Below are positions 48,736-57,787 of a stretch of 64,000 bases of DNA, piece by piece (the stretch's first letter is position 1; every line of letters starts with the position of its first letter). The DNA is taken from contig JAPFFF010000055.1 of assembly GCA_039105265.1 (NCBI GenBank), forward strand, positions 558,001 to 622,000, in the 5' to 3' direction. The stretch is from Tritrichomonas musculus (taxonomy: Eukaryota > Parabasalia > Tritrichomonadida > Tritrichomonadidae). Made by a program: the position numbers and the translations under genes. Under the pieces are notes generated by a model that saw only the letters and a program-made list of their open reading frames with translations, was not told where the DNA came from and did no database searches.

Positions 48736-48980
48736 TGTGATACCTCTTTATTTTCATATTCTTTTATTTTTTCCTTCATACTTTGTACTTCTTTTTTCTT
48801 TCTTTCACGATATGCCTTTTGTTGTTTCTTACGTGCTTCATTTCTTTCTTCAACTGTTGCATATTTTGGTTTCCTTCCTCTTTTTTCGACACTCTGAAGA
48901 TTCTCTTTGCTTTTCGACTTCTTGAGTTTTTTGATAATGGCTGTTTCTTTGAACTCACCTAAATCTAAATTTTGGCTCAT
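48714..48980 (-). CDS. AT-hook / bZIP-like basic protein
   Basis: The 88-aa product has an AT-hook (EKRGRKPKYA, about residues 31-40) followed by ERNEARKKQQKAYRERKKKEVQ, which resembles the basic region of bZIP factors (N..A...Q.AYRERK), and a short heptad stretch (MKEKIKEYENK). It is too short for a long leucine zipper. A nuclear DNA-binding or core role is likely. The last residues are encoded by the minisatellite, so the tail may vary between copies. It is divergent from the next gene, whose chosen start is 57 bp away. Confidence 0.5.
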   Translation of the reverse strand: MSQNLDLGEFKETAIIKKLKKSKSKENLQSVEKRGRKPKYATVEERNEARKKQQKAYRERKKKEVQSMKEKIKEYENKEVSHEEKGSL

Positions 48981-49037
48981 GATTTCATTGGAGATAAAAA
49001 ATTGAATTATTTTTTCAAAATCACTTCATTTTTTAAA

Positions 49038-49400
49038 ATGTCGTCTACCGCAAAAGACTTCAAAGAATACCAAAAACAGCAAAAGAATGATATAAAAAGT
49101 GCTAATGCTGAAATCACCAATGCTGTTAAAGAGGTTGTATTCCTGTTCAACCAAAAAATAACAAACTCTACACCATCTAGTGTCTGCATCAACTATGACC
49201 CTTTGATACAAACCAACTTGAACAAGATTGCTGGTGCACTTACTCAAATGAATCTCACTACCTGTGAGGTTTATATCAAAAAGAATCCACAATCTCCAAA
49301 ACCAAAACCTCTTGGCTTTCAAGTGCCAATAGTGTCTGACTCGCAAGAGACACAAGAAGATGATGAACAAGAAGCTTCATCACCAAAAGATAAGGAGTAA
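49038..49400 (+). CDS. Unknown 120-aa protein of Polinton 2
   Basis: The ATG at 49038 (context tttttaaaATG, product MSSTAKDFKEYQKQ) is preferred because the longer frame lacks an ATG and runs into the divergent gene. There is an N-terminal helix, a central segment (NYDPLIQTNLNKIAGALTQM, then TTCEVYIKKNPQ) and an acidic tail (SQETQEDDEQEASSPKDKE). No family is recognised. The small size and acidic tail suggest an adaptor or core protein. Confidence 0.45.
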   Translation: MSSTAKDFKEYQKQQKNDIKSANAEITNAVKEVVFLFNQKITNSTPSSVCINYDPLIQTNLNKIAGALTQMNLTTCEVYIKKNPQSPKPKPLGFQVPIVSDSQETQEDDEQEASSPKDKE

Positions 49401-49427
49401 GAGTAAAAAATAACTACTTCTAATTTT

Positions 49428-49952
49428 TTATACTATACAATATTTTAAACATACATGATAATTATTAACAAGTTCATTATATTCTTTATTATATACTTGT
49501 TTCAAATCAATAACTACTTCTCCATTATCTTTAATGATTTTTATAGCATCAATTTTTCTTATTGGACTACTCTTTGCTGCACAACATCCAACATCTTCAT
49601 TAAGTTGTACTTCAACTTCATTTACATGTAGTATTGATTTGATGATGTTGCAAAGAGATTCAATAGGTACTATGATGCATTTCTTTGATATAATATTAGC
49701 TAGTAGTGCTTTGTCTTGATTAAGTAGTATTTGTGCATATGCTTCAAGTATAACATTACGTACATCTGGTTCAACTTCAACAGGTTCAGTTTGCACTCCA
49801 ATGTCTCTTGTAATAACAATGTCTTCCTTGCCATCATCTCTCTTATTAATAATAATGTTATTGTTAATGTTTGATGTAGATGATGCAGCTGCTGATGGTT
49901 CTAAAGATACATTTGCTTGAACTCCATTGGTTGTACTTCTCTTCTTAATCAT
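49428..49952 (-). CDS. DVGC-family protein of Polinton 2 (174 aa)
   Basis: The start context is cttaaATG. The N-terminal half is low-complexity (SAAASSTSNINNNIIIN) with an IGVQTEPVEVEPD motif, then helical (ILEAYAQILLNQDKALLANI). The C-terminal 70 residues carry EDVGCCAAKSSP and two strands (IDAIKIIKDNGEVVIDLKQVY) shared with the 73-aa protein of Polinton 1 at 17625-17846. A 'GVQTE' phrase also occurs in the proteins at 58404 (VGVQTEK) and in related form in the protease gene (KGTQTKP, RGIQTDD), hinting at a common short linear motif. Function is unknown. Confidence 0.55.
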   Translation of the reverse strand: MIKKRSTTNGVQANVSLEPSAAASSTSNINNNIIINKRDDGKEDIVITRDIGVQTEPVEVEPDVRNVILEAYAQILLNQDKALLANIISKKCIIVPIESLCNIIKSILHVNEVEVQLNEDVGCCAAKSSPIRKIDAIKIIKDNGEVVIDLKQVYNKEYNELVNNYHVCLKYCIV

Positions 49953-49972
49953 TTAAGTTTGAAAAAAAACTT

Positions 49973-50407
49973 TTAATAGATATTGTTTTGAGTAATAACA
50001 TGTTGTGTAGGTCCATATCTAATATCTTGTTTATTATATTCTCTTGCTCTACCTTGCATAGCAGGTGGTTCAGGCTTCTTAAGATATTTTGGTAGTAGAG
50101 GTACTGGTTTATCATGTTGACCAATATGTCTATAAAATCCACCATCAGTTATGCTAACAGGAGGTTCATGTAGAGGTTTCGTTATATGTTCTCGAGTATC
50201 TGGGAATCTAACAGGCTCATCATGTTCGATAATCTGAGTAGGTGGTCGATTAATAAAAGGATTGAATGTGACTGAATATGTATTAGTATTGCTGAATACA
50301 CCAAAATGTTGGAATTCTATGTCTTTATTTTTCATGGTAGCTTCATTAAACATCATACCTTCTCTTCCAACAATCTCAGCATGTGGGCTTCTATAATCAT
50401 TCGACAT
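49973..50407 (-). CDS. Proline-rich small protein next to the capsid gene
   Basis: The 144-aa product starts in the context tgtaaATG, after a T-rich tract. It begins MSNDYRSPHAEIVGREGM and is rich in proline, histidine and asparagine (INRPPTQIIEHDEPVRFPD, KYLKKPEPPAMQGRAR), without helices or membrane segments. It lies immediately downstream of the major capsid gene on the same strand, so a virion or scaffold role is plausible. No family is recognised. Confidence 0.45.
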   Translation of the reverse strand: MSNDYRSPHAEIVGREGMMFNEATMKNKDIEFQHFGVFSNTNTYSVTFNPFINRPPTQIIEHDEPVRFPDTREHITKPLHEPPVSITDGGFYRHIGQHDKPVPLLPKYLKKPEPPAMQGRAREYNKQDIRYGPTQHVITQNNIY

Positions 50408-50438
50408 TTACAAAAAAATAAAATATCCTTCTTTATGT

Positions 50439-52121
50439 TTATTCAGGGGTTGTTAAATCATAAGGACCAATACGTACTGATGGTGGCATACCATTTGGTC
50501 TAATCAAAATACTAATTGATATATCTGTTAATAAGCATAATAATGGAGGCGTATCAACTTCCTTTCTAAATGGATTATCTGCCTTTTGACTACATATCAG
50601 TTCGAAGTTAATAGGTGCAAGACTTGAAAGACCTTGTTGATATGTTCCATCCGTTTCAGTTGGAAGACCTATGAAGAATGAGGACCTATCATTTGGATAA
50701 TAACCTGTTGTATTTTCATTATATTGATACTCATTAGCTAGACTTGCTATAACCTCTTTGTTAAATCCATTTTGCTCTCCATTCATGTTCATTGCATTCT
50801 GGCAATATTCGAGGAACTCTGGATACTTACCATTAGTACCAAATGCTTTAGCAGGAATATTGTTGTAATTACCACAATTCATATGAAATGCTTCAAACAT
50901 AGGATTCTTGAAGTATGTCTTATGCGTATGCTTGAGTGGGAATAAGCAAAACATACTATCTACAAAATTAGGTGTAATAGTAATAGTTGCTTTATCTTGT
51001 TCATTATTAAGAGGTCTTGTACAAGTGTAAAATGACATAATCTGTGTTGGGAATGTAAGTGGATGTTGTGGGTTAGCATATCTTTGAACAAGTGCTGTAT
51101 ATACAGATTCATGAATACCAAAACAAGGTATAATACTCGCGCATTCTTCAATGGAATAATCAACAACACTCCAAGTTCTCCAATCACTGTAAATTGTTCG
51201 GTCAACTCTTTCCTTAGTCTTGTCAGCTCCTGTAATTTCATATGCCCCTCCATGATTTTCACCAACAGGTGGAAGATTGTTGGGGTCATTAATCTTATCC
51301 ATTGCTATTTTTTCGGTACTTGTCCACATCCATATTGGTTCTCCAATAGGTCGAAATTCATTGGTAATTTCATCAACATTGAAGTCTTTCATTATATGTG
51401 GATTAGCAACCAAGCTCTTTTCAAAACCAACTGGACAATATACCATACCAGCTGTTGAAAAGTATAGACGTAATTCGATTTTACCTGCAAATGCTGGCAA
51501 GTACTTGATATTAGATAATGGTAGGAATCGTCGTAAATCAATCTTTAATCTAATTGTTTCAGTGACGGAAGTCACATCTTTGTTAAGATTTGCAACAAAA
51601 CCACATCTCCTTCCATGAGTATCATTCCAAATATCCTTATGTCTTGCTTTACTATATATATCAGCTCTTTTAGTAACTTCATTTGCACAACATGCAGTTA
51701 AAAAGGATTCTTCACATCCAAAGTTCTGGGTATAAAGCGTCATACCATTAGCTACAATTTCATACTTCTCAACAGCATCTCGAGCATCCTTAAAACCAAA
51801 CCATACCTTACCAAAATTATAACCACTGACATTTTCTAAATCACTTAGAATTGGCTTGTCTATTTTTATCATCACTTTCATATCTGCTCGAATAAAGCCA
51901 TTATATATATCTGCTGTATTATGTGTATTAGGAGAGATAATACATGTTGTATATGAACCACTCTTAATTGGTGGTGATGGTGAATACGAAGTTTGTGGAT
52001 TTAATGAGTATGCTTTATTTGTATCACTAAGTGAAATGCAATTATCGACAACATCAAAATAGGATGCAATTTGGGTACAAACCTCAGCTGAGGTTCTCAT
52101 ATATTGTTCCTTGTTGAGCAT
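50439..52121 (-). CDS. Major capsid protein of Polinton 2 (double jelly-roll type)
   Basis: The 560-aa product has the length and beta-rich composition of Polinton major capsid proteins. It aligns by eye with the 571-aa protein of Polinton 1: KVWFGFKDARDAVEKYEI against IRVFVGLKNSAEFFSKLD, the cysteine-rich ESFLTACCANEV region, RCGFVANLNKDVTSVTETIRLKIDLRRFLP against VCGIYIPLSEL...MELVIPYTDLL. The C-terminal half has NEQDKATITITPN-type strands. It is expected to form the trimeric shell units. The gene lies in a - strand block with small virion-type proteins, ATPase and integrase. Confidence 0.7.
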   Translation of the reverse strand: MLNKEQYMRTSAEVCTQIASYFDVVDNCISLSDTNKAYSLNPQTSYSPSPPIKSGSYTTCIISPNTHNTADIYNGFIRADMKVMIKIDKPILSDLENVSGYNFGKVWFGFKDARDAVEKYEIVANGMTLYTQNFGCEESFLTACCANEVTKRADIYSKARHKDIWNDTHGRRCGFVANLNKDVTSVTETIRLKIDLRRFLPLSNIKYLPAFAGKIELRLYFSTAGMVYCPVGFEKSLVANPHIMKDFNVDEITNEFRPIGEPIWMWTSTEKIAMDKINDPNNLPPVGENHGGAYEITGADKTKERVDRTIYSDWRTWSVVDYSIEECASIIPCFGIHESVYTALVQRYANPQHPLTFPTQIMSFYTCTRPLNNEQDKATITITPNFVDSMFCLFPLKHTHKTYFKNPMFEAFHMNCGNYNNIPAKAFGTNGKYPEFLEYCQNAMNMNGEQNGFNKEVIASLANEYQYNENTTGYYPNDRSSFFIGLPTETDGTYQQGLSSLAPINFELICSQKADNPFRKEVDTPPLLCLLTDISISILIRPNGMPPSVRIGPYDLTTPE

Positions 52122-52139
52122 TTTTTAGATGAAAAAAAT

Positions 52140-52676
52140 TTACATCATATCTTCAAAGATGCGATTTCTCCTACCCATTATTCGTTGAGGAGGTATATAT
52201 TGTTGTGGTGGTTCTTCATATTGTTGTGGTGGTTCTTCAGGAACATATTGTTGTCTTGGTTGACTCATTCTTTTATCAACAACCTCTTTTATCATTCGTC
52301 TCTGTTCTTTCTTTTCTCGACTTATCTTCATTTCTTCACCTAGTGATTTTAATTGTTTGAGTATTTCTTCATTCACAGTAGGGTCATATGTTTGTTGAGG
52401 TTTTCGTGGTTTTGGAGGTTTTCGTGCAGCTTTCGAACTTAATGACTTTCTGGGAGTTTCTTCAAAATCATCACTATTTGAGTTTTCTTGAGTTTCTTCG
52501 ATATTTTCACTTTCTGAGTTTTCTTGAGAATCTTGACGAATTGGAGTTTTTCGGGGTTTTACTATATACTTGTCTTTCTTCTTTGTTGGCAAAACTTCCC
52601 AATCTGGGTCATCCCTTCCATTCAACCATTTATGAATAACCGCAAGTCTCTTAGAACCTGTTAGATGTTTTGACAT
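52140..52676 (-). CDS. Basic, low-complexity virion-type protein
   Basis: The 178-aa product begins MSKHLTGSKRLAVIHKWLNG after a tttaaATG start. A basic N-terminal part (PTKKKDKYIVKPRKTP) is followed by an S/E/N-rich acidic stretch, a second basic proline-rich stretch (KAARKPPKPRKPQQ), a coiled-coil segment (EEILKQLKSLGEEMKISREKKEQRRMI) and a P/Q/Y repeat tail (EEPPQQYEEPPQQYIPPQ). Its location directly upstream of the capsid gene and its charge suggest a core or scaffold protein. No family is recognised. Confidence 0.45.
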   Translation of the reverse strand: MSKHLTGSKRLAVIHKWLNGRDDPDWEVLPTKKKDKYIVKPRKTPIRQDSQENSESENIEETQENSNSDDFEETPRKSLSSKAARKPPKPRKPQQTYDPTVNEEILKQLKSLGEEMKISREKKEQRRMIKEVVDKRMSQPRQQYVPEEPPQQYEEPPQQYIPPQRIMGRRNRIFEDMM

Positions 52677-52725
52677 TTAAAAATAAACAAAAAAAGTCCA
52701 TAAATTGAGTTTTATTGAGTTTTCA

Positions 52726-53181
52726 TCAGATGTAAGTTCTCGCATGATTGTTTGTAGTAAATTCACTCTCTTTTAATGAATTAGATGAAAATGTTGGCTT
52801 TTCAAGAGGTGCACCAACTGAATCGCCTTTTGCAGATTTATTAATTGATGACAAGGCAGTTTTCACATTTCCTTCTGGGACATATTTTAATGCTGTGTCA
52901 GCTATGTTTGCTAATCTATTTCTTGTTTTATCGCTCAAGAAGCTTTCACCAAGACCTCTCGCAACTGAACCAATAACACCAGCATGCTTGGTTAATCCAC
53001 CTGCTGAAGCATCCAATAATTTACTTGCAAGACCTCCAGTAAAACTATCTGCAGCTCCCATTAATAATTTACCACCTAAACCTACTCCTCCTTTTATTAT
53101 CGTTTGCCATGGAGAAAATTCTTTTTGTTTAGCATAATTTGGCTTCCAATAATCTTCTTCTGAATGACGTTGAATTCCCAT
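52726..53181 (-). CDS. Glycine/alanine-rich capsid-interior protein, pVI-like
   Basis: The 151-aa product starts in the context tttaaATG. Its middle is a series of amphipathic Gly/Ala/Leu-rich helices (TIIKGGVGLGGKLLMGAADSF, AGGLTKHAGVIGSVARGLGE) resembling the small MAF.SWFK proteins of Polinton 1 and adenovirus protein VI. There is no signal peptide, so a membrane-active or capsid-lining role inside the virion is more likely than secretion. It lies 18 bp before the ATPase gene. The assignment is by composition and context. Confidence 0.45.
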   Translation of the reverse strand: MGIQRHSEEDYWKPNYAKQKEFSPWQTIIKGGVGLGGKLLMGAADSFTGGLASKLLDASAGGLTKHAGVIGSVARGLGESFLSDKTRNRLANIADTALKYVPEGNVKTALSSINKSAKGDSVGAPLEKPTFSSNSLKESEFTTNNHARTYI

Positions 53182-53199
53182 TTAAAAAATAATAAAAAA

Positions 53200-54066
53200 T
53201 TATTCAAAATAGTACTTATTAGCAGAAATATTCATTACGAATTTTTCATGTGGTTCTTTATGTTGTAGGTACTCAGCTACTGTCTGTTTAGTATTTAATG
53301 AGTTATTTGTTTGTTGCAACAAGCTCGTAAAATCTTCCTCACTATATCCTGTATAACATATGATATCTGTTGCTAACCTTTTAGCATTCATATGAACAAA
53401 TCGAATTGTTTGTATTGCCATGATACATGTTAAATTATAGTGTCTTGTTTTGGTTAACAACTTGATAAATTCACTATTACCATTCTTTAATAAATCACTA
53501 CCTGCACAATCATCTAGTATCAATAATGTATTATATGGATATGATGATGTTTCATACTTGACGAGCTTATTTGCTATATATATTATTTTATCATTGAGCT
53601 CATTTAAATGATGCTTCTCAATGAGCCTCCTCATTTCGTCATTGGTCTCTTTCATTCGAGATAGTACATATTTGACAATGGCATAATACTTTATCTTTCT
53701 TCGAAGATGTCGTTTTAGATAACTCATTAATTCTCTTTCCTTTACATAATCGATTCTTGATTGTATCTGTTTATTAAGTGTTTCAGCTGTTTTATCCATT
53801 TTACCAGAGCTTGAGCAAAATATTATCTTTTGGTAGTATGGATGTTTAAACAACCTCTCTGTTATCATAATATGTCTCCATATCCAAAAACTTTTACCAG
53901 CACCTGGTTTACCAATTAAAAAATATATACCGTTTGTGCTAAAAGGATAATCAGGTGATAATGGTTTAATTAATGCTCCATCTATTTCTTTCATGTTCTT
54001 CCGTAAGGTTTCTTTAATCAATGTTTCTACTTTATTTATTAGTTCTGCACTTGGGGGTTCATCCAT
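53200..54066 (-). CDS. FtsK/HerA-type DNA-packaging ATPase of Polinton 2
   Basis: The 288-aa product has a P-loop GKPGAGKS at residues 52-59 and a Walker B LLILDDCAGSD near 180, followed by KLLTKTRHYNLTCIMAIQTIRF, the strand after Walker B that is typical of A32-like viral packaging ATPases. The length is normal. The start context is tgtaaATG. It lies between the pVI-like protein and the integrase with gaps of about 10-20 bp, forming a compact - strand block probably expressed late. Confidence 0.9.
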   Translation of the reverse strand: MDEPPSAELINKVETLIKETLRKNMKEIDGALIKPLSPDYPFSTNGIYFLIGKPGAGKSFWIWRHIMITERLFKHPYYQKIIFCSSSGKMDKTAETLNKQIQSRIDYVKERELMSYLKRHLRRKIKYYAIVKYVLSRMKETNDEMRRLIEKHHLNELNDKIIYIANKLVKYETSSYPYNTLLILDDCAGSDLLKNGNSEFIKLLTKTRHYNLTCIMAIQTIRFVHMNAKRLATDIICYTGYSEEDFTSLLQQTNNSLNTKQTVAEYLQHKEPHEKFVMNISANKYYFE

Positions 54067-54076
54067 TTACAAATTT

Positions 54077-55195
54077 TTAAATGTATTTCATAATTTTATC
54101 TGGTATTGGTTCTCCTTTCTTCTTTTGTTCCAACCAATATTGTCTTTCTGCTGTACCAAGTACTAATGGATTACCTCTCCTTACATCTCTAATAGTTTGT
54201 CTAGCAAAGGCATCATCACCTTCGACTCCTTCCCATTTTAAATCATACTTACCAGTATCTTCATCAAAGTTATATATTTTTTCAATAATACCTTCTTTAC
54301 CTTCATTTAGTCTTTCAGCTACTTTAATCCTTTTGTCTCTTGTCCTTAACAACCTATATCCAGGGAATGAACTTGTTGAACCATCTTTGGACTTGACCAC
54401 AAACTGGTTACCTTTTTGTGAGTCAACTATATAAGACTCATTAGACAAATTACTTCTTCTTTTACCAAATGGTTCTTTTTCGAGTACTAACCTGACCTTC
54501 TCACCTGGATTAAAATGATATGGGTTAATGCGTGCATTCTTTTGGATGTACTTTATTTCATCCTCTGGAGTAATATCATTAGGTGCTTTATTATCTAAAG
54601 ACCTATGAGGAGAGTTATTATATATGTTTACCAAATCATGCATCTCCTTTGGTTGAATAAACCTATTTTCACCAATAGCATCTCTTATAGTTCTCATAAA
54701 TCTATTAATAATGCCAAGTACATTATGGTTATTCTCAGTTGTTGTTCGGTATTTTATGTTCTTCTCTCTCATGAAGTCTAATACAGTTGATGATAAATAT
54801 GCAGCATCCTCATCACTTGTTATTGAATATACATGAGGTACATCATTAACAAATTTATGAAGTGCTGCCAATACTTCCCTTGCTCCTTTACCATTCATAG
54901 GATATGCATATGCTTTTCGAGTGTTAATATTGATGAACATTAGATAATTCAACCCACCTGCCTCTTTATTGTTAATGAAGGTATCCATTTGATAACCATC
55001 AGGGTGTTTCGATACGATAGGTATATATTGTGCTTTTGGTACTCTCTTATCATGTACTACTCTTTCATCAAAGTATTTCTTTGCTTCCTCTTCATTCAGA
55101 TTCTCTTGTTTTGCCATGCTAAGGTATTTGTCCAAGGTCCTCCATTTAGCTTTGTTGTATAATTTTTCATATGGGGTTGGTTCTTCTTTACTCAT
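54077..55195 (-). CDS. Retrovirus-type (DDE) integrase of Polinton 2 with chromo-like tail
   Basis: The 372-aa product has an integrase core: GYQMDTFIN with the first acidic residue, YSITSDEDAAYL with the second, then NNHNVLGIINRFMRTIRDAIG at the third motif and NIYNNSPHRSL, the NxxPHxxL signature. The C-terminus has an SH3-like domain (FNPGEKVRLVLEK) and then GKYDLKWEGVEGDDAF, which looks like a chromodomain core. Chromo-like tails steer some integrases to chromatin marks. The start context is aataaATG. It is shorter than the Polinton 1 integrase because it lacks the long N-terminal extension. Confidence 0.85.
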   Translation of the reverse strand: MSKEEPTPYEKLYNKAKWRTLDKYLSMAKQENLNEEEAKKYFDERVVHDKRVPKAQYIPIVSKHPDGYQMDTFINNKEAGGLNYLMFININTRKAYAYPMNGKGAREVLAALHKFVNDVPHVYSITSDEDAAYLSSTVLDFMREKNIKYRTTTENNHNVLGIINRFMRTIRDAIGENRFIQPKEMHDLVNIYNNSPHRSLDNKAPNDITPEDEIKYIQKNARINPYHFNPGEKVRLVLEKEPFGKRRSNLSNESYIVDSQKGNQFVVKSKDGSTSSFPGYRLLRTRDKRIKVAERLNEGKEGIIEKIYNFDEDTGKYDLKWEGVEGDDAFARQTIRDVRRGNPLVLGTAERQYWLEQKKKGEPIPDKIMKYI

Positions 55196-55201
55196 TTATT
55201 T

Positions 55202-56203
55202 TTAAATAAACATCTTATCATATTGAAGGAATTGCATTTCGATAACAAATGAATCATTTGGAGGTAGTTTTGTTGGACAATTATAATGGGCATCACTATA
55301 GAAGTCTATCCAAAACCTTTGGTCCATTGAGTTTAACTTGAAGTACTTAATCGGACTATATTCAACATCACTATCTCCAATATAGTTATGCAATGCTTGT
55401 TCACCTATAGATGAATATATTTTACATGATTGTCTGTCCCATATATTATCAAATATCAATTCCTTGTGCCATGTTTGATATTTTTCTGGTTTATTTTGAA
55501 ATATTCCATTACCTATATTAAATACATCTGCAAAGTCTTCATTCCAGGATTTAAGTTGGAAAAAGTTCATATATGGTGCAGTATAATCCCAATCTTGTTC
55601 ATTCTTACTGTTAGTATAGTAGTATTTATGATTCTCTGCTTTATTTCTTTCTGTATAAATAATTTCATGAAAACCATTTTTATCATAATATCCATCTGTT
55701 TGTATATCTCTATCTTGTATATCGTCATCATTTTGTACAAATTTTTCTAATTTAGAAGTTCTAATGTATGACTTGAAAGCACTATTAACTGCATCAAAAA
55801 ATCCACGTAAATCTCCATCGACTGACACCCAATCAATGACTTTAAAGCACCCATATTCATGATTTGAACCAGTTATATAGTCTTCTTTTAGTGTTCCATC
55901 ATTCCATGTTCCACCACAGACAAACTCATATGTTTTCTTATGTATCTTATATATTTCAATCTCTACTTCCATTTTGCGTCGTCTCTTAATGATATGTGCT
56001 GAACGAACGCCAACAATAGATTCCCCTTTGTTTGCAGTTGACCATTCTGGTGGGAAATTAAACCAATACCTATTAAACTTAGCTTTATCATGTTGAGCAT
56101 CCTCAAGGAAGTAGGCTGTTTCGATTGGAAGAGGTGTATTACCATCATTAACTATATTATCTCGATTAGGATAAAGAGTTTTAACACTTGGTGGTAATTC
56201 CAT
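55202..56203 (-). CDS. Candidate minor capsid protein of Polinton 2 (333 aa)
   Basis: The product begins MELPPSVKTLYPNRDNIVND and is beta-rich with many aromatic residues: RYWFNFPPEWSTANKGES, VGVRSAHIIKRRRKMEVEIEIYKI, ending DQRFWIDFYSDAHYNCPTKLPP and SFVIEMQFLQYDKMF. A strand pattern of this kind with a final 'FVIEMQF' strand fits a single jelly-roll minor capsid protein. It lies between integrase and protease in the - strand block. The other penton candidate is at 42099-42806; the two could be penton and a second vertex protein. No database family is recognised with certainty. Confidence 0.4.
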   Translation of the reverse strand: MELPPSVKTLYPNRDNIVNDGNTPLPIETAYFLEDAQHDKAKFNRYWFNFPPEWSTANKGESIVGVRSAHIIKRRRKMEVEIEIYKIHKKTYEFVCGGTWNDGTLKEDYITGSNHEYGCFKVIDWVSVDGDLRGFFDAVNSAFKSYIRTSKLEKFVQNDDDIQDRDIQTDGYYDKNGFHEIIYTERNKAENHKYYYTNSKNEQDWDYTAPYMNFFQLKSWNEDFADVFNIGNGIFQNKPEKYQTWHKELIFDNIWDRQSCKIYSSIGEQALHNYIGDSDVEYSPIKYFKLNSMDQRFWIDFYSDAHYNCPTKLPPNDSFVIEMQFLQYDKMFI

Positions 56204-56224
56204 TTCGAGTTGAATAAAAAGTCT

Positions 56225-57772
56225 TTATTGATATACAACACCTGTTTCTAATTCATTGTTTTGAAGTTCTCGAAGTATTCTCTTTCTAATATCTGGCATA
56301 TTGCGTTGTTTAAACTTACCATTTCCTTCATGCAAAAAGGTACGACAAGATTCCATTAGAAACACTCCACAATCCTTGTTATTCCTTTGACTAGGTACAT
56401 CATAATATTTTGCTTTTAACTTACCTGTTCCTGAAATATTGATCCACTTATTAAGTGTCTTTACCTCTGGTGCCATTGACTTATTCTCAGAGTCATAGCA
56501 TTCGATTATTTTCTTTGAATATCGAACAATACATAAAACCCAATGTTCTCCATCTGAACAAATGGGGACAAATACTTTATCGAAATGTGAAAATGACTGT
56601 TTACCTGAGATAGGACTTTTCATCAGTTCATGTATTTTTTCCATATCATTAGTCTCATATGCTCTAGAAAGGAGGGTATAAAATGCAGTAGGTAAAACCA
56701 ATATTTTCTTTTTATCAAACTCTGCCTCATTTTGACCAGGTTGTTTATTCAATCTCTTTCCTTTGTTATATAGAAGTTTCAAGTAGTCATCAATAACATC
56801 TTCTTCTATATTTTCATCATTGACTAAACTCCTCCAATCATGAATTTTATGACGTCTTTGGTCTACTGTATACTCTCCTGTCTTCTGTGGTGTCATACGG
56901 GGTTCTCTTGGAGGAGGACTAGTACCTCGAGAGGTATGCGATGATGGAAACTGTGGAGGTGGTGATGAAGGAGGAGGAGGTGGTGGAGGTGGAGGTGAAG
57001 GTGAACGAGGTCGTTTTGATTTTGTCTTAGGTTGTTTTGATTTTTTCTTAGGTCTATCATCCTCGTCTAAATTTGTACTACTTTGAAGTAAAAGTTGAAT
57101 TCTGTTTTGATTTTGGTCCCTTGTTGGTGGCTCAACATTTGTGGGTCGGTTCCTACCGATTTTCCTAAGGTTAAGATGATAATCATTTCGATTTAAAGTT
57201 GGAGGTCTGGGTAATGGAGCCAATTCTGGTATATCATCTGTTTGAATACCTCTAGTTTTATATTCTTTCTTATCACTTTTCAATGTTCTTTCTTTCATCT
57301 GCTCTCTCAGTTCTCTAGCTGCTTGTTTTTCCTCCTCAGTCTTCATTCGAGATATCCTTATGTTGATAATATCATAATGTAATTTTATCTCTGTTAATAT
57401 ACCTGTTGTTGATTCCTGGAGAGTATATTGATATGGCTTTAATACTGTTATGTAATGTCCATGTTCATCTTTATCATCTTGATTTTTCTTAATTGCAAAA
57501 ACACAACCTGTAAATTTTGCTTTTGGTCTCTCTCTCTTGAGTCTATTAGCAAATTCAAGTACGTCTTTAAAAGCTATACTAGTATTTAAATATGTCTCAT
57601 ATAATTTTTGTAGATTTATTTGATTATTAGAGAACTTCCATATAGTTTGACCCAAACCTCTTGTTAATCTTGCAACATCTCTATCAACTAGTTTAGGTCG
57701 AAATTTAAAAGTACATTGTAGTAGTTGTATTTTATTGTTAGGTTTAGTTTGTGTGCCTTTATCACTTGTCAT
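56225..57772 (-). CDS. Ulp1/adenovirus-type maturation protease of Polinton 2
   Basis: With the ATG at 57772 (MTSDKGTQTKPN) the product is 515 aa. The C-terminal 150 residues are a C48-type cysteine peptidase: VPICSDGEHWVLCIV with the catalytic His near residue 409, CYDSENKS with the acidic partner, then SQRNNKDCGVFLME with the Gln and the catalytic Cys near 468. The N-terminal 300 residues are unusual, with a helical domain, a basic linker and a polyproline stretch (SPSPPPPPPPPPSSPPP). In the family the protease cleaves capsid precursors during maturation. The start lies 15 bp from the divergent gene at 57788. Confidence 0.85.
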   Translation of the reverse strand: MTSDKGTQTKPNNKIQLLQCTFKFRPKLVDRDVARLTRGLGQTIWKFSNNQINLQKLYETYLNTSIAFKDVLEFANRLKRERPKAKFTGCVFAIKKNQDDKDEHGHYITVLKPYQYTLQESTTGILTEIKLHYDIINIRISRMKTEEEKQAARELREQMKERTLKSDKKEYKTRGIQTDDIPELAPLPRPPTLNRNDYHLNLRKIGRNRPTNVEPPTRDQNQNRIQLLLQSSTNLDEDDRPKKKSKQPKTKSKRPRSPSPPPPPPPPPSSPPPQFPSSHTSRGTSPPPREPRMTPQKTGEYTVDQRRHKIHDWRSLVNDENIEEDVIDDYLKLLYNKGKRLNKQPGQNEAEFDKKKILVLPTAFYTLLSRAYETNDMEKIHELMKSPISGKQSFSHFDKVFVPICSDGEHWVLCIVRYSKKIIECYDSENKSMAPEVKTLNKWINISGTGKLKAKYYDVPSQRNNKDCGVFLMESCRTFLHEGNGKFKQRNMPDIRKRILRELQNNELETGVVYQ

Positions 57773-57787
57773 TTTTATCATTATAAA
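57773..57787. promoter_or_regulatory. 15-bp divergent promoter
   Basis: The gap between the protease start and the + strand gene is tttatcattataaa, T-rich on one side and TATA-like on the other, very similar to the divergent gap at 42082-42098. Confidence 0.35.
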
